Assembly: GCF_900491935.1 (NCBI RefSeq)
Contig: NZ_UEXK01000004.1
Location: forward strand, 3,032,292 to 3,085,842
Direction: 5' to 3'
Origin: Klenkia terrae
Lineage (GTDB): Bacteria; Actinomycetota; Actinomycetes; Mycobacteriales; Geodermatophilaceae
DNA: 53,551 nucleotides
The notes under the pieces are model-generated. The model was not told the DNA's origin. It made no database searches and worked only from the letters and a program-made list of their open reading frames with translations. The translations under genes and the position numbers were made by a program. Positions 38,795 to 46,765 of this stretch are shown here, piece after piece (the first letter of the stretch is position 1; each line of letters begins with the position of its first letter).

Positions 38795-41422
38795 GTGCCA
38801 CCCCACGCGGAGCCCCGCGCCCGACCTGCCGTCGGGCTGCCCACCCCGTGCGCCGCAGCGTTCGTCGCGCTCGCCGTGCTGGCGGTCGGCCGGCTCCTGG
38901 TGCCCGCGGGGACGGTCGCCGAGGTCAGCTACCTGGTGGTCGTGCTCGGCGCCGCCGTCCTGGCCTGGTGCGCGGTGGCCCGTGGCTGGCGGGCCGGCAC
39001 CTGGACCGCGGCGGGGGTGACGCTGTCGGCCGTGGGTGACCTGGTCTGGCAGCTGCGGGCGTGGTCCGGTGCGCCCGAGGCCGACGTGTCGGTGGCCGAC
39101 GTGGCCTACCTGGCGTCGTACCTGGCGGTCGGGCTGGGCCTGCGCCGCGTCGTCGGCCGGGTCGCCGAGGGGTCCCGGTTCGACCGTTTCGTGGACACCG
39201 CCGCGGTCTTCGTCGTGGTGGTCTACCTGGAGTGGGTCCTCGCGCTGGAGGCCACGGTGTCCGACGACGCGTTGTCCCCGCTGGTGCGCACCGTGTGGGC
39301 GGCCTACCCGGTCCTCGACGCCTGGCTGCTGGCCCTCGTCGTCCGCTTGTGGTTCGCCCGGGCGGGGTTGCGGGCCGAGGCCGCCTGGATCGCGGTCGGC
39401 GCGGCCACCTGGTTCGCCGCGGACCTGGGCTACCTGGTCGCCGCCAGCTCCTCGGCGGTCTTCGACACCGGCTGGACGATCGGCTCGCTGGCCCTCGCGG
39501 CGTCCTCGTGGGCGGCCCTGGCCGGTCGGTCGACCGCTGCCGCGCCCCCCGCGGTGCGCGAGCTGCCGGTCAGCGGTGCCCAGATCGGGCTGACGCTGTT
39601 CCCCCTGGTGCTGCCCGGTGCGGTCGAGGTCTGGGCGTTCGCCCGCGGCACCGACATCGACCCCGCGGCCGGCGTGCTGGTGACCGCGGTCGTCGTGGGG
39701 CTCGCGTTCGGCCGGGCCACCCGGCTGGCCCGCCAGCAGGCGCAGCTGCGCCGGGTGCTGGAGCTGCGTGCCCGGCGGGCGGCCGCCCTCGCGGCGGACT
39801 CCGCCGACGCGCTGGTCGTCGTCGACGCCGTCGGTCGGCCGCTGCCCGGGGAGCACCCCCGCTCGGCCGTCTGGGACGCCGTCGGGGAGGCCGACCCGGC
39901 CGGGCGCCAGGACCTGCTGGACCGGGCGGCCGCCCAGCCCGGGCGGGTCTGCGTCGCCGAGCTGCCCAGCTCGACCGGCGGCGGCTGGGTGGAGGTCCGC
40001 GCCGTGGACCGCACCGCCCACCCCGACGTCCAGGGCCTCGTCGTCACGATGCAGGACGTCAGCGAGCGGCACCGGGTGCAGGACGAGCTGGCCCACCAGG
40101 CCTTCCACGACGGGCTGACCGGGCTGGCCAACCGGTCCCTGTTCGACGACCGGGTCGCCCACGCGCTGACCCGGACCGGTCGCACCGGCCTGGACCCGGC
40201 CGTGCTCTCCCTGGACCTGGACGGCTTCAAGACGGTCAACGACACCCTGGGCCACCCGGCCGGCGACGAGCTGCTCCGGCAGGTAGCCGGCCGGCTGCGC
40301 GACGGGGTCCGCCCCGCGGACACCGTCGCCCGCCTGGGCGGGGACGAGTTCGCCGTGCTGCTGGAACCGGGCCCCGGGGACCACGTGGAGGACCACCTGG
40401 CGGTCGCCGAGCGCCTGCGCGCGCTGCTCTGCGCGCCCTACGAGGTGGCCGGCCGGGTGGTCCGGGTCGGTGTGAGCATCGGCCTGGTCTGCGCGGACCT
40501 GGACGGGGACGGCACCGCCGCGAGCCTGCTCCGGGACGCCGACACCGCGCTGTACCGGGCCAAGGCGGGCGGCAAGGGCCGGGTGGTCAGCTTCGAGGCG
40601 GACATGCGGGCCGAGCTGCTGCTGCGCACCCGGCTGGCCGCCGACCTGCCCGAGGCGCTCGCCGCCGGGCAGCTCCGGCTGGTGTACCAGCCGGTCGTCC
40701 ACCTGGGCAGCGGGGCGGTCGAGGGCTTCGAGGCGTTGCTGCGCTGGCAGCACCCGCTGCTCGGCGAGGTGTCGCCGGCGGTCTTCGTGCCGATCGCGGA
40801 GGAGGACGGCTCGATCGAGTCGATCGGGCGGTGGGCGCTGCGCGAGGCCTGCGGGGCCGCGGCGAGCTGGCGGGACGACGGCGCCGACCCGGCGCCGGGG
40901 GTGGCCGTCAACGTCTCGGTCCGCCAGCTGCGCTCCCCGCACCTGGTGGACGACGTCGCCGCAGCGCTCACCGACAGCGGGCTGGACCCGGCCGCGCTGT
41001 GCCTGGAGCTCACCGAGACCGCCCTGGTCCACGACACCGAGCAGGCCGCCCGGGCGCTCCATCGACTCCGCGGTCTGGGTGTCCGGCTGGCCGTCGACGA
41101 CTTCGGGACCGGCTACTCCTCGCTGACCCACCTGCGGCAGTTCCCGGTCGACGTGCTCAAGGTCGACCGGTCCTTCGTCGCGACCATCGGCCGGGACGGC
41201 GCCCAGCCGCGGATCGTCGAGGGTCTGCTCGAGCTGGCCCGGGTCATGGGCCTGTCGGTGGTCGCCGAGGGCGTGGAGACCACCGAGCAGCGGGACCTGC
41301 TGCGCGACGAGGGATGCCAGTCGGCCCAGGGCTGGCTCTTCGCCCGGGCGCTGGAGCGGGCGGCCGCCGACGAGCTGGCGATCGCCGGCGGCGTCCTGGG
41401 GCCGGTCGCCGTCCCGTCCTGA
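38795..41422 (+). CDS. Membrane GGDEF-EAL protein (c-di-GMP turnover)
   Basis: 875 residues. About ten membrane helices fill residues 15-310 (AAFVALAVLAVGRLLV to GVLVTAVVVGLAFGRA), an MHYT/MASE-like sensor of no named type. A short degenerate PAS-like segment (about 320-425) follows. GGDEF domain with intact RLGGDEFAVLLE near 513; its I-site RxxD is not clearly kept. EAL domain with intact FEALLRWQHP near 645, CLELTETALV, DDFGTGYSSL, KVDRSFV and EGVET. Both cyclase and phosphodiesterase activities look possible. GTG 38795 follows GGAGGA. No partner gene is nearby. Confidence 0.9.
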   Translation: MPPHAEPRARPAVGLPTPCAAAFVALAVLAVGRLLVPAGTVAEVSYLVVVLGAAVLAWCAVARGWRAGTWTAAGVTLSAVGDLVWQLRAWSGAPEADVSVADVAYLASYLAVGLGLRRVVGRVAEGSRFDRFVDTAAVFVVVVYLEWVLALEATVSDDALSPLVRTVWAAYPVLDAWLLALVVRLWFARAGLRAEAAWIAVGAATWFAADLGYLVAASSSAVFDTGWTIGSLALAASSWAALAGRSTAAAPPAVRELPVSGAQIGLTLFPLVLPGAVEVWAFARGTDIDPAAGVLVTAVVVGLAFGRATRLARQQAQLRRVLELRARRAAALAADSADALVVVDAVGRPLPGEHPRSAVWDAVGEADPAGRQDLLDRAAAQPGRVCVAELPSSTGGGWVEVRAVDRTAHPDVQGLVVTMQDVSERHRVQDELAHQAFHDGLTGLANRSLFDDRVAHALTRTGRTGLDPAVLSLDLDGFKTVNDTLGHPAGDELLRQVAGRLRDGVRPADTVARLGGDEFAVLLEPGPGDHVEDHLAVAERLRALLCAPYEVAGRVVRVGVSIGLVCADLDGDGTAASLLRDADTALYRAKAGGKGRVVSFEADMRAELLLRTRLAADLPEALAAGQLRLVYQPVVHLGSGAVEGFEALLRWQHPLLGEVSPAVFVPIAEEDGSIESIGRWALREACGAAASWRDDGADPAPGVAVNVSVRQLRSPHLVDDVAAALTDSGLDPAALCLELTETALVHDTEQAARALHRLRGLGVRLAVDDFGTGYSSLTHLRQFPVDVLKVDRSFVATIGRDGAQPRIVEGLLELARVMGLSVVAEGVETTEQRDLLRDEGCQSAQGWLFARALERAAADELAIAGGVLGPVAVPS

Positions 41423-41431
41423 CCCGTCGGG

Positions 41432-42379
41432 TCAGCCGCCCGCCCGGGCGGCCAGCTCGCGGCCCAGCAGGTGCCCCGACGTCCAGGCGCTCTGCACCTT
41501 GGACGGCGCCGACCACCCGTCGCCGCACAGGCCGATCCCGTCGGCCAGGTGGAAGGGCTCCTCCCGCGGGTGGGCCGGCTTGGCGAAGGTCCACCGGTGC
41601 ACGTGGGTCCACTCCGGCTCGGGCAGGTCCAGCATCGCGCACACGGCGGCGGCCACCCCGGGGCCGGCGGCGTCGGGCTCGGCGAGGTGGCCGGCGGCGA
41701 AGGCCGCGGAGGTGTGCGCGACCAGCACGGCCGCGCCGTCCCCGCGCCGGGCGCCGTCGTCGGCGATCCACTCGACGGCGGGGTGGTCGTGCACGAAGAC
41801 CCCGTTGAGGTCGGTGTCCCAGCGGCGGTCGGCCCAGCCGAGGACGACGGCCAGGGTGGCCTGCCAGCCGCGGGGGTCCAGGGCCTGCTCGGTCGGCGCC
41901 CCGGGGGCCGGCAGCCGCCGTGCCGGCGGGTCGGGCGGCGCCAGGACGACGGCGTCCACCGCCTCGGCGTCGACCACCGGGCCGGGGCCGACGTGCTGCA
42001 CCGGGCGCCCGGTGACCACGTCGAGGTCGCGGGCCAGGTCGAGCACCAGCGACCGCATGCCGCCGGCCGCGCCGTAGCGCATGGGACCGGTCTTGCGGTC
42101 GGTGATCCCCTCGGGACCGGCGACGGAGAAGGTGTCGGTCCACTCCCGGGCCACCCCGCGGGCCACCCAGTCGGCGACGACGTCGGCGAACTCGCTGCCC
42201 TCGGCCGCGGTGAGGTAGGAGGCGCCCAGGTCCACCACCCGGCCGTGCAGCTCGCGCCCGGACATCCGGCCCCCCGGGCGGCGACCCCGGTCGAGCACCC
42301 GCACCGGCTGGTCGACGTCGCTCAGGGCTCGGGCGGCGGCGATGCCGGCGATGCCGGCGCCGATCACGGTGGTGGTCAC
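41432..42379 (-). CDS. FAD-dependent amine oxidase-like protein (renalase-type)
   Basis: 315 residues. Rossmann FAD motif VIGAGIAGIAAARALSD at the very N-terminus, RGRRPGGRMSGRELHGRVVDLGA (the flavin-binding GGRM segment) and C-terminal GIGLCGDGWSAPSKVQSAWTSG, which closes the FAD site. Size and pattern match renalase-like NAD(P)/FAD oxidoreductases, which in bacteria repair misreduced NAD(P)H. GTG 42379 has CACGCT 7 bases upstream; a longer frame upstream is a shadow of the opposite-strand gene. Confidence 0.85.
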   Translation of the reverse strand: MTTTVIGAGIAGIAAARALSDVDQPVRVLDRGRRPGGRMSGRELHGRVVDLGASYLTAAEGSEFADVVADWVARGVAREWTDTFSVAGPEGITDRKTGPMRYGAAGGMRSLVLDLARDLDVVTGRPVQHVGPGPVVDAEAVDAVVLAPPDPPARRLPAPGAPTEQALDPRGWQATLAVVLGWADRRWDTDLNGVFVHDHPAVEWIADDGARRGDGAAVLVAHTSAAFAAGHLAEPDAAGPGVAAAVCAMLDLPEPEWTHVHRWTFAKPAHPREEPFHLADGIGLCGDGWSAPSKVQSAWTSGHLLGRELAARAGG

Positions 42380-42386
42380 ACGGCCC

Positions 42387-42392
42387 AGCGTG
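42387..42392 (-). promoter_or_regulatory. Leaderless -10 (CACGCT) for the FAD-oxidase gene
   Basis: CACGCT on the minus strand, 7 bases before GTG 42379. Confidence 0.4.
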
Positions 42393-42460
42393 CGGGTCGG
42401 GCGGTCGCCCTGCAGTCCGAGAAGCGGGCGGACCACCCGGGTCGGGCATGATCGTGAGCC

Positions 42461-43246
42461 GTGCCCGAGCTGATCACCGACCCGCGTGACCCCCGGGTGG
42501 CCGACTTCCACGACCTGCACGCCGGGGACCGCCGGCCGGGCACCGAGCGCCGGTCGGGCCCGGTGGTGGTCGAGGGCGTGACCGCGGTGGAGCGGTTGCT
42601 GGAGACCGGCCTGCAGCTGCGGGCCCTCTACGGCGTGGCCGGGCGGCTGGCGGCGCTGGACATCCCGGCCGGCGTGCCCGCCTACGAGGCGGACAAGTGG
42701 GTGGTCTCGGAGACCATCGGCTTCCGACTGACCCGCGGGGTGCTGGCGTCGGCAGAGCGACCGGTGCCGCCGTCGCTGGCCGACGTGCTGGCCCGGTCCC
42801 GGCGGATCGCCGTGCTCGAGGGCCTCAACGACCACGAGAACATCGGCTCGATCGGCCGGTCGGCGGTGGCGCTGGGCGTGGACGCCCTGCTGCTGGACCC
42901 CAGCTGCGCGGACCCCTTCTACCGGCGGTCGGTGCGGGTGTCCATGGGGCACCTGCTGACCCTGCCGGTCGTGGCGCTCGAGGACTGGCCCGGCGACCTG
43001 GCCACGGTGCGCGCTGCCGGCTTCACGACGGTCGCGCTGACGCCGGACCCGGGGGCGGTCGACCTGCGGTCGCTGGACCCGGTCGAGCACCCCCGGACGG
43101 CGCTGCTGCTGGGCGCGGAGGGCCCCGGGCTCACCGAGGGGGCGATGGCCGCCGTCGACGTCCGGGCCCGGATCGCGATGCGCTCGGGCGTGGACTCCCT
43201 GGGCGTCGCGGCGGCCGCCGCCGTCGCGTTCGCCCAGCTCCGCTAG
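42461..43246 (+). CDS. TrmH/SpoU-family RNA 2'-O-methyltransferase
   Basis: 261 residues. SPOUT knot motifs: VLEGLNDHENIGSIGRSA (motif 1), TALLLGAEGPGLTEGAM (motif 2) and MRSGVDSLGVAAAAAVAF (motif 3), which bind SAM and RNA. The N-terminal 90 residues (GPVVVEGVTAVERLLETGLQ) are the substrate-binding domain. It should methylate a ribose in rRNA or tRNA; the site is unknown. It matches the position of Rv0881 (from memory). CATGAT lies 8 bases before GTG 42461. Its TAG overlaps the convergent gene's stop in CTAG. Confidence 0.9.
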   Translation: MPELITDPRDPRVADFHDLHAGDRRPGTERRSGPVVVEGVTAVERLLETGLQLRALYGVAGRLAALDIPAGVPAYEADKWVVSETIGFRLTRGVLASAERPVPPSLADVLARSRRIAVLEGLNDHENIGSIGRSAVALGVDALLLDPSCADPFYRRSVRVSMGHLLTLPVVALEDWPGDLATVRAAGFTTVALTPDPGAVDLRSLDPVEHPRTALLLGAEGPGLTEGAMAAVDVRARIAMRSGVDSLGVAAAAAVAFAQLR

Positions 43247-43719
43247 CCGCGCAGGCTCAGCCGGGCCAGGTGGGCGCGGGCCTGCTCGGCGAACTGCGGG
43301 TTGCACAGCACGTCGTACCGGCCGGCGACGATCTTCTGGCCGGTGGTGGCGAAGTCGCGGCGGCCGCGGGTGGCGGCGAACCCGGCCAGGCCGAACAGCG
43401 CGCCGAACACCAGTCCGATGACCAGGCCGGTCAGCACGGAGCTGATCCAGCTGGAGCCGTCGGGGGCGAAGATGCCCAGCAGCAGCCCGACGAACAGACC
43501 GAACCAGGCGCCGGAGGCGGCCCCGGCCGCGGCGGCCCGGCCGTAGGTCAGCCGGCCGACGACCTGCTCGACCGAGCGGAGGTCGGTCCCCACGATCTGG
43601 ACGTTCTCGACCGGGAAGTTCTCGTCGGACAGGTAGTCGACCGCGCGCTGCGCCTGGGCGTAGTCCGCGTAGGTCCCCACCTGGACACCCCCGGCGGGCA
43701 TGGACACCGATGCGGTCAT
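43243..43719 (-). CDS. General stress protein with glycine-zipper membrane hairpin
   Basis: 158 residues. N-terminal alpha/beta domain (VQVGTYADYAQAQRAVDYLSDENFPVENV) of the general stress protein 17M/YflT type, then two Gly-rich membrane helices (GLFVGLLLGIF and LVIGLVFGALFGLAGFAA), and a short C-terminal domain (YDVLCNPQFAEQARAHLARL). Function is unknown; homologues are induced by stress. ATG 43719 follows GAGGAGG. A GGTGT-N16-GGGTAG sequence upstream fits a SigB/SigF-type promoter. Confidence 0.82.
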   Translation of the reverse strand: MTASVSMPAGGVQVGTYADYAQAQRAVDYLSDENFPVENVQIVGTDLRSVEQVVGRLTYGRAAAAGAASGAWFGLFVGLLLGIFAPDGSSWISSVLTGLVIGLVFGALFGLAGFAATRGRRDFATTGQKIVAGRYDVLCNPQFAEQARAHLARLSLRG

Positions 43720-43764
43720 GGCTGTCGTCCTCCTCGTGCTGCGGCGTTGTTGCCGGAACCAGCA

Positions 43765-43791
43765 CTACCCAGAACGCGCAGGTCGGACACC
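43765..43791 (-). promoter_or_regulatory. Candidate SigB/SigF-type promoter of the general stress gene
   Basis: On the minus strand GGTGT (43787-43791), 16 bases, then GGGTAG (43765-43770), 45 bases before the ATG; compare the GGTTT-N15-17-GGGTA general-stress consensus. Confidence 0.4.
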
Positions 43792-43808
43792 GAGTGCCCG
43801 GTCACCCC

Positions 43809-44702
43809 TCAGCGGTGGCGGCGGACCCCGAAGACGATGTCCTCCCAGGCGGGGATGGCCGCGCGGGGGTCCTCGGCCTCGCCGTCGACGCGGTCGAAGA
43901 CCACGGTGTCGTGCTCGGGGCCGCCGTCGCCGGACAGCAGCACGTCGACCGGGCTGCCGTCGACGGGCACCACGTTGCGCACCTCGTCGTCCTCGACGGC
44001 CGGCTCGGCCTCCTCCTCGGGGACCCAGGGCTGCTCGACGACCGCGGCGATGGTCCGCCGCGGGGGCGGGCTGGCCGGCAGGCCGGCCGGGACGTCGGGG
44101 ACGACGCGCACCAGCCGGGTGCCCTCGGCGAAGTCCATCGTGGTGGCGTCGACCGGGGTGACCGTGCGGGTGCTGGTGTCGTAGCTCCACTTGGTGGTGC
44201 CCGACTTGTGCCCGGCCTTCCAGGCGGCGCGGACCTGCCAGGTGCCGTCGTCGGTGCGGTGGGAGTCCCAGCGGATGGCGTCGAGGTCGGCGCCCAGCAG
44301 CCGCAGCCGGTCGGACATGAACTGCTCCAGGGCGACGCCCTGGGTGCCCTCGCTGAGCCGGACCCGGGCGCCCTGGGCCTGCTCGGCCACCCGGGCGCGC
44401 TCCTGCAGGACGGGGTGGGCGAAGCGCATGATCCGCTCGACCGGGGTGCCCGAGGCGTGCGCGACCTGCTCGGGGGTCTCGCCGGCGCGGATGCGCGCCT
44501 GGATCACCCGGGGGGACAGTGCGTTGGCCGCGTCGAGCTCGATCTGGCCCATCCGCTGCGCGTCGCCCCGCGACGCGGCCTTGAGCCGGTCGTCGATCGG
44601 CAGGTAGAAGCGCTCGCCGTTGTCGATCGAGTCGGGCACGTCCGCGGCGAGGACCAGGCTGCGGCCGTCGTCGGAGAGGGCCACGAGGCGCAGGGTGCGC
44701 AT
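43809..44702 (-). CDS. sepH: Cell-division regulator SepH (DUF3071)
   Basis: 297 residues. N-terminal DUF3071: RTLRLVALSDDGRSLVLAAD, an HTH-like segment (SPRVIQARIRAGETPEQVAHAS, PVERIMRFAHPVLQERARVA), then SGTTKWSYDTSTRTVTPVD. A long acidic, variable linker ends in the conserved C-terminal AIPAWEDIVFGVRRHR. In Streptomyces and mycobacteria SepH binds FtsZ and stimulates assembly during septation. ATG 44702 follows GAGAGG. It lies where Rv0883c lies in M. tuberculosis (from memory), but the amidotransferase operon separates it from serC. Confidence 0.88.
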   Translation of the reverse strand: MRTLRLVALSDDGRSLVLAADVPDSIDNGERFYLPIDDRLKAASRGDAQRMGQIELDAANALSPRVIQARIRAGETPEQVAHASGTPVERIMRFAHPVLQERARVAEQAQGARVRLSEGTQGVALEQFMSDRLRLLGADLDAIRWDSHRTDDGTWQVRAAWKAGHKSGTTKWSYDTSTRTVTPVDATTMDFAEGTRLVRVVPDVPAGLPASPPPRRTIAAVVEQPWVPEEEAEPAVEDDEVRNVVPVDGSPVDVLLSGDGGPEHDTVVFDRVDGEAEDPRAAIPAWEDIVFGVRRHR

Positions 44703-44749
44703 GGGGAGACGACCTCTCGGATCTTCGACGGCGGACAGGGACCGAGCTG

Positions 44750-44755
44750 AGGCTA
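44750..44755 (-). promoter_or_regulatory. Likely -10 (TAGCCT) of sepH
   Basis: TAGCCT on the minus strand about 47 bases before the sepH ATG, leaving a leader with GAGAGG. The rest of the 196-base divergent region to 44898 shows no clear promoter for the opposite operon. Confidence 0.35.
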
Positions 44756-44898
44756 ACCGCGCCGGCCGGGTGCCCGCGGCCGGACACGCCCGGTGCCGGC
44801 GGGCGGTCGAGTTCCGGTCGCGACATGCCGGTGCAACACGGACCGGGCAGGGTGGGTGCTTCGACGGACCCGGCGCGCCGGGGCGAGGGGAGTCGCTC

Positions 44899-46683
44899 GT
44901 GTGCGGCATATCGGCCGAGATCCGGTTCGACGGCGGGGTGGCCGACGTCGGCGCCGTGGCCGCCATGTGCGACCAGCTGGCCCCGCGCGGTCCCGACGGG
45001 TCGGGGGTGTGGCAGTCGGGCCCGGTCGCCTTGGGGCACCGACGGTTGAAGATCATCGACCTGACCGACGCCGGCGCGCAGCCGATGGTGGACATCGAGC
45101 TGGGCCTGACCTGCGTGTTCAACGGGATCATCTACAACTACCGGGAGCTGCGCGAGGAGCTGCGGGCCGCCGGCTACCGGTTCGCCTCCACCAGCGACAC
45201 CGAGGTCGTGCTCAAGGCCTACCACCGCTGGGGCACGGCGTTCGTGGAGAAGTTCCTCGGCATGTTCGTCGTGGTCGTCGTCGAGCGCGGCACCGGCCGG
45301 GTCGTGGTCGCCCGCGACCGGCTGGGCATCAAGCCGGTCTACGTCAGCCGCGGGCCCGGCCGGGTGCGGATCGCCTCCAGCCTGCCGGCGCTGGTCCGGG
45401 CCGGCGGGGTGGACACGAGCATCGACCCGGTGGCGCTGCACCACTACCTGAGCTTCCACTCCGTCGTCCCGGCGCCGCGGACGATCCTGGCCGGCGTCGG
45501 CAAGCTGCCACCGGCCACCGTGCGCACCTACGAGGCCGACGGCCGGGAGTCCGACCACGTCTACTGGACGCCGGTCCACGAGCGCCGCGCCGACCTGGCC
45601 GGGCTGTCGCCGCGGGAGTGGCAGGACGCGGTGCTGGACAGCCTGCGGACGGCCGTGCGCCGGCGGATGGTCGCCGACGTCCCGGTCGGCGTCCTGCTCT
45701 CCGGCGGCCTGGACTCCTCGCTGATCGTCGGCCTGCTCGCCGAGGAGGGGCAGCGCGACCTGGCCACCTTCTCCATCGGCTTCGAGGCCGTCGGCGGCCG
45801 GGAGGGCGACGAGTTCGCCTACTCCGACGTGATCGCCGAGCACTTCGGCACCGACCACCACCGGTTGCTGGTGCCCACCGCCGACGTGCACGCGGGGCTC
45901 GACGGCGCGATCGGGGCGATGAGCGAGCCGATGGTCAGCCACGACTGCGTGGCGTTCTACCTGCTCTCCCAGCAGGTCAGCCAGCACGTGAAGGTGGTGC
46001 AGAGCGGGCAGGGCGCCGACGAGGTGCTGGCCGGGTACGACTGGTGCCCGCCGCTGGACGGCGTGCCGGTCGACCGCGCGGTCGACGCCTACGCCTCGGT
46101 GTTCGTGGACCGCCCGCACGCCGAGCTGGCCGGCATCCTCACCGAGCGCTGGCTGACCACCGAGGACGTCAGCCGGGCCTTCGTGGCCGACCACTTCGCC
46201 CGGCCGGGCGCGGACACCACGCTGGACCGGGCGCTGCGGCTGGACTCCACGATCATGCTGGTCGACGACCCGGTCAAGCGGGTGGACAACATGACGATGG
46301 CCTGGGGCCTGGAGGCCCGGGTGCCGTTCCTGGACCACGAGTTCGTCGAGCTGGTGGCCGCGGTCCCGCCGGAGCTCAAGCTGGCCCAGGGTGGCAAGGG
46401 CGTGCTCAAGGAGGCCGCCCGGGCGGTCATCCCGGCGCACGTGATCGACCGGCCCAAGGGGTACTTCCCGGTGCCGGCGATCATCCACCTGGAGGGCGAG
46501 TACCTGGCCAGCGTCGCCCAGGCGCTGCGGGCGCCCGAGGCCAAGGAGCGCGGGCTGTTCCGCACCGACTACGCCGAGCGACTGCTGGCCGACCCCAACA
46601 CCCACCGCACGACGCTGGGCAGCAACCAGCTGTGGCAGGTGGGGCTGCTGGAGCTGTGGCTGCAGCGGCACGGCATCCGCTGA
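44899..46683 (+). CDS. N-acetylglutaminylglutamine amidotransferase-like (asparagine synthase family)
   Basis: 594 residues. Class II glutaminase domain with the nucleophile Cys2 (VCGIS), APRGPDGSGVW, FNGIIYNYRELREEL and TSDTEVVLKAYHRWG; then the synthetase domain with PP-loop LLSGGLDSSLIVGLL near residue 267 and VVQSGQGADEVLAGYDW. Overall length and segments such as LHHYLSFHSVVPAPRTILAG match the TIGR03104 branch rather than asparagine synthase B: it amidates the C-terminal carboxylate of N-acetylglutaminylglutamine, an osmolyte dipeptide in Sinorhizobium and Pseudomonas. A GAGGGGAG site decides GTG 44899. First gene of a three-gene operon. Confidence 0.87.
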   Translation: MCGISAEIRFDGGVADVGAVAAMCDQLAPRGPDGSGVWQSGPVALGHRRLKIIDLTDAGAQPMVDIELGLTCVFNGIIYNYRELREELRAAGYRFASTSDTEVVLKAYHRWGTAFVEKFLGMFVVVVVERGTGRVVVARDRLGIKPVYVSRGPGRVRIASSLPALVRAGGVDTSIDPVALHHYLSFHSVVPAPRTILAGVGKLPPATVRTYEADGRESDHVYWTPVHERRADLAGLSPREWQDAVLDSLRTAVRRRMVADVPVGVLLSGGLDSSLIVGLLAEEGQRDLATFSIGFEAVGGREGDEFAYSDVIAEHFGTDHHRLLVPTADVHAGLDGAIGAMSEPMVSHDCVAFYLLSQQVSQHVKVVQSGQGADEVLAGYDWCPPLDGVPVDRAVDAYASVFVDRPHAELAGILTERWLTTEDVSRAFVADHFARPGADTTLDRALRLDSTIMLVDDPVKRVDNMTMAWGLEARVPFLDHEFVELVAAVPPELKLAQGGKGVLKEAARAVIPAHVIDRPKGYFPVPAIIHLEGEYLASVAQALRAPEAKERGLFRTDYAERLLADPNTHRTTLGSNQLWQVGLLELWLQRHGIR

Positions 46684-46765
46684 CCCCTCCCGCCGATAAC
46701 CCCTGGAACAACCCGGGGGCGCTCCCCGCTGCACCCCCGAGATGCCCGCGACCCCTGGAGGTGGC

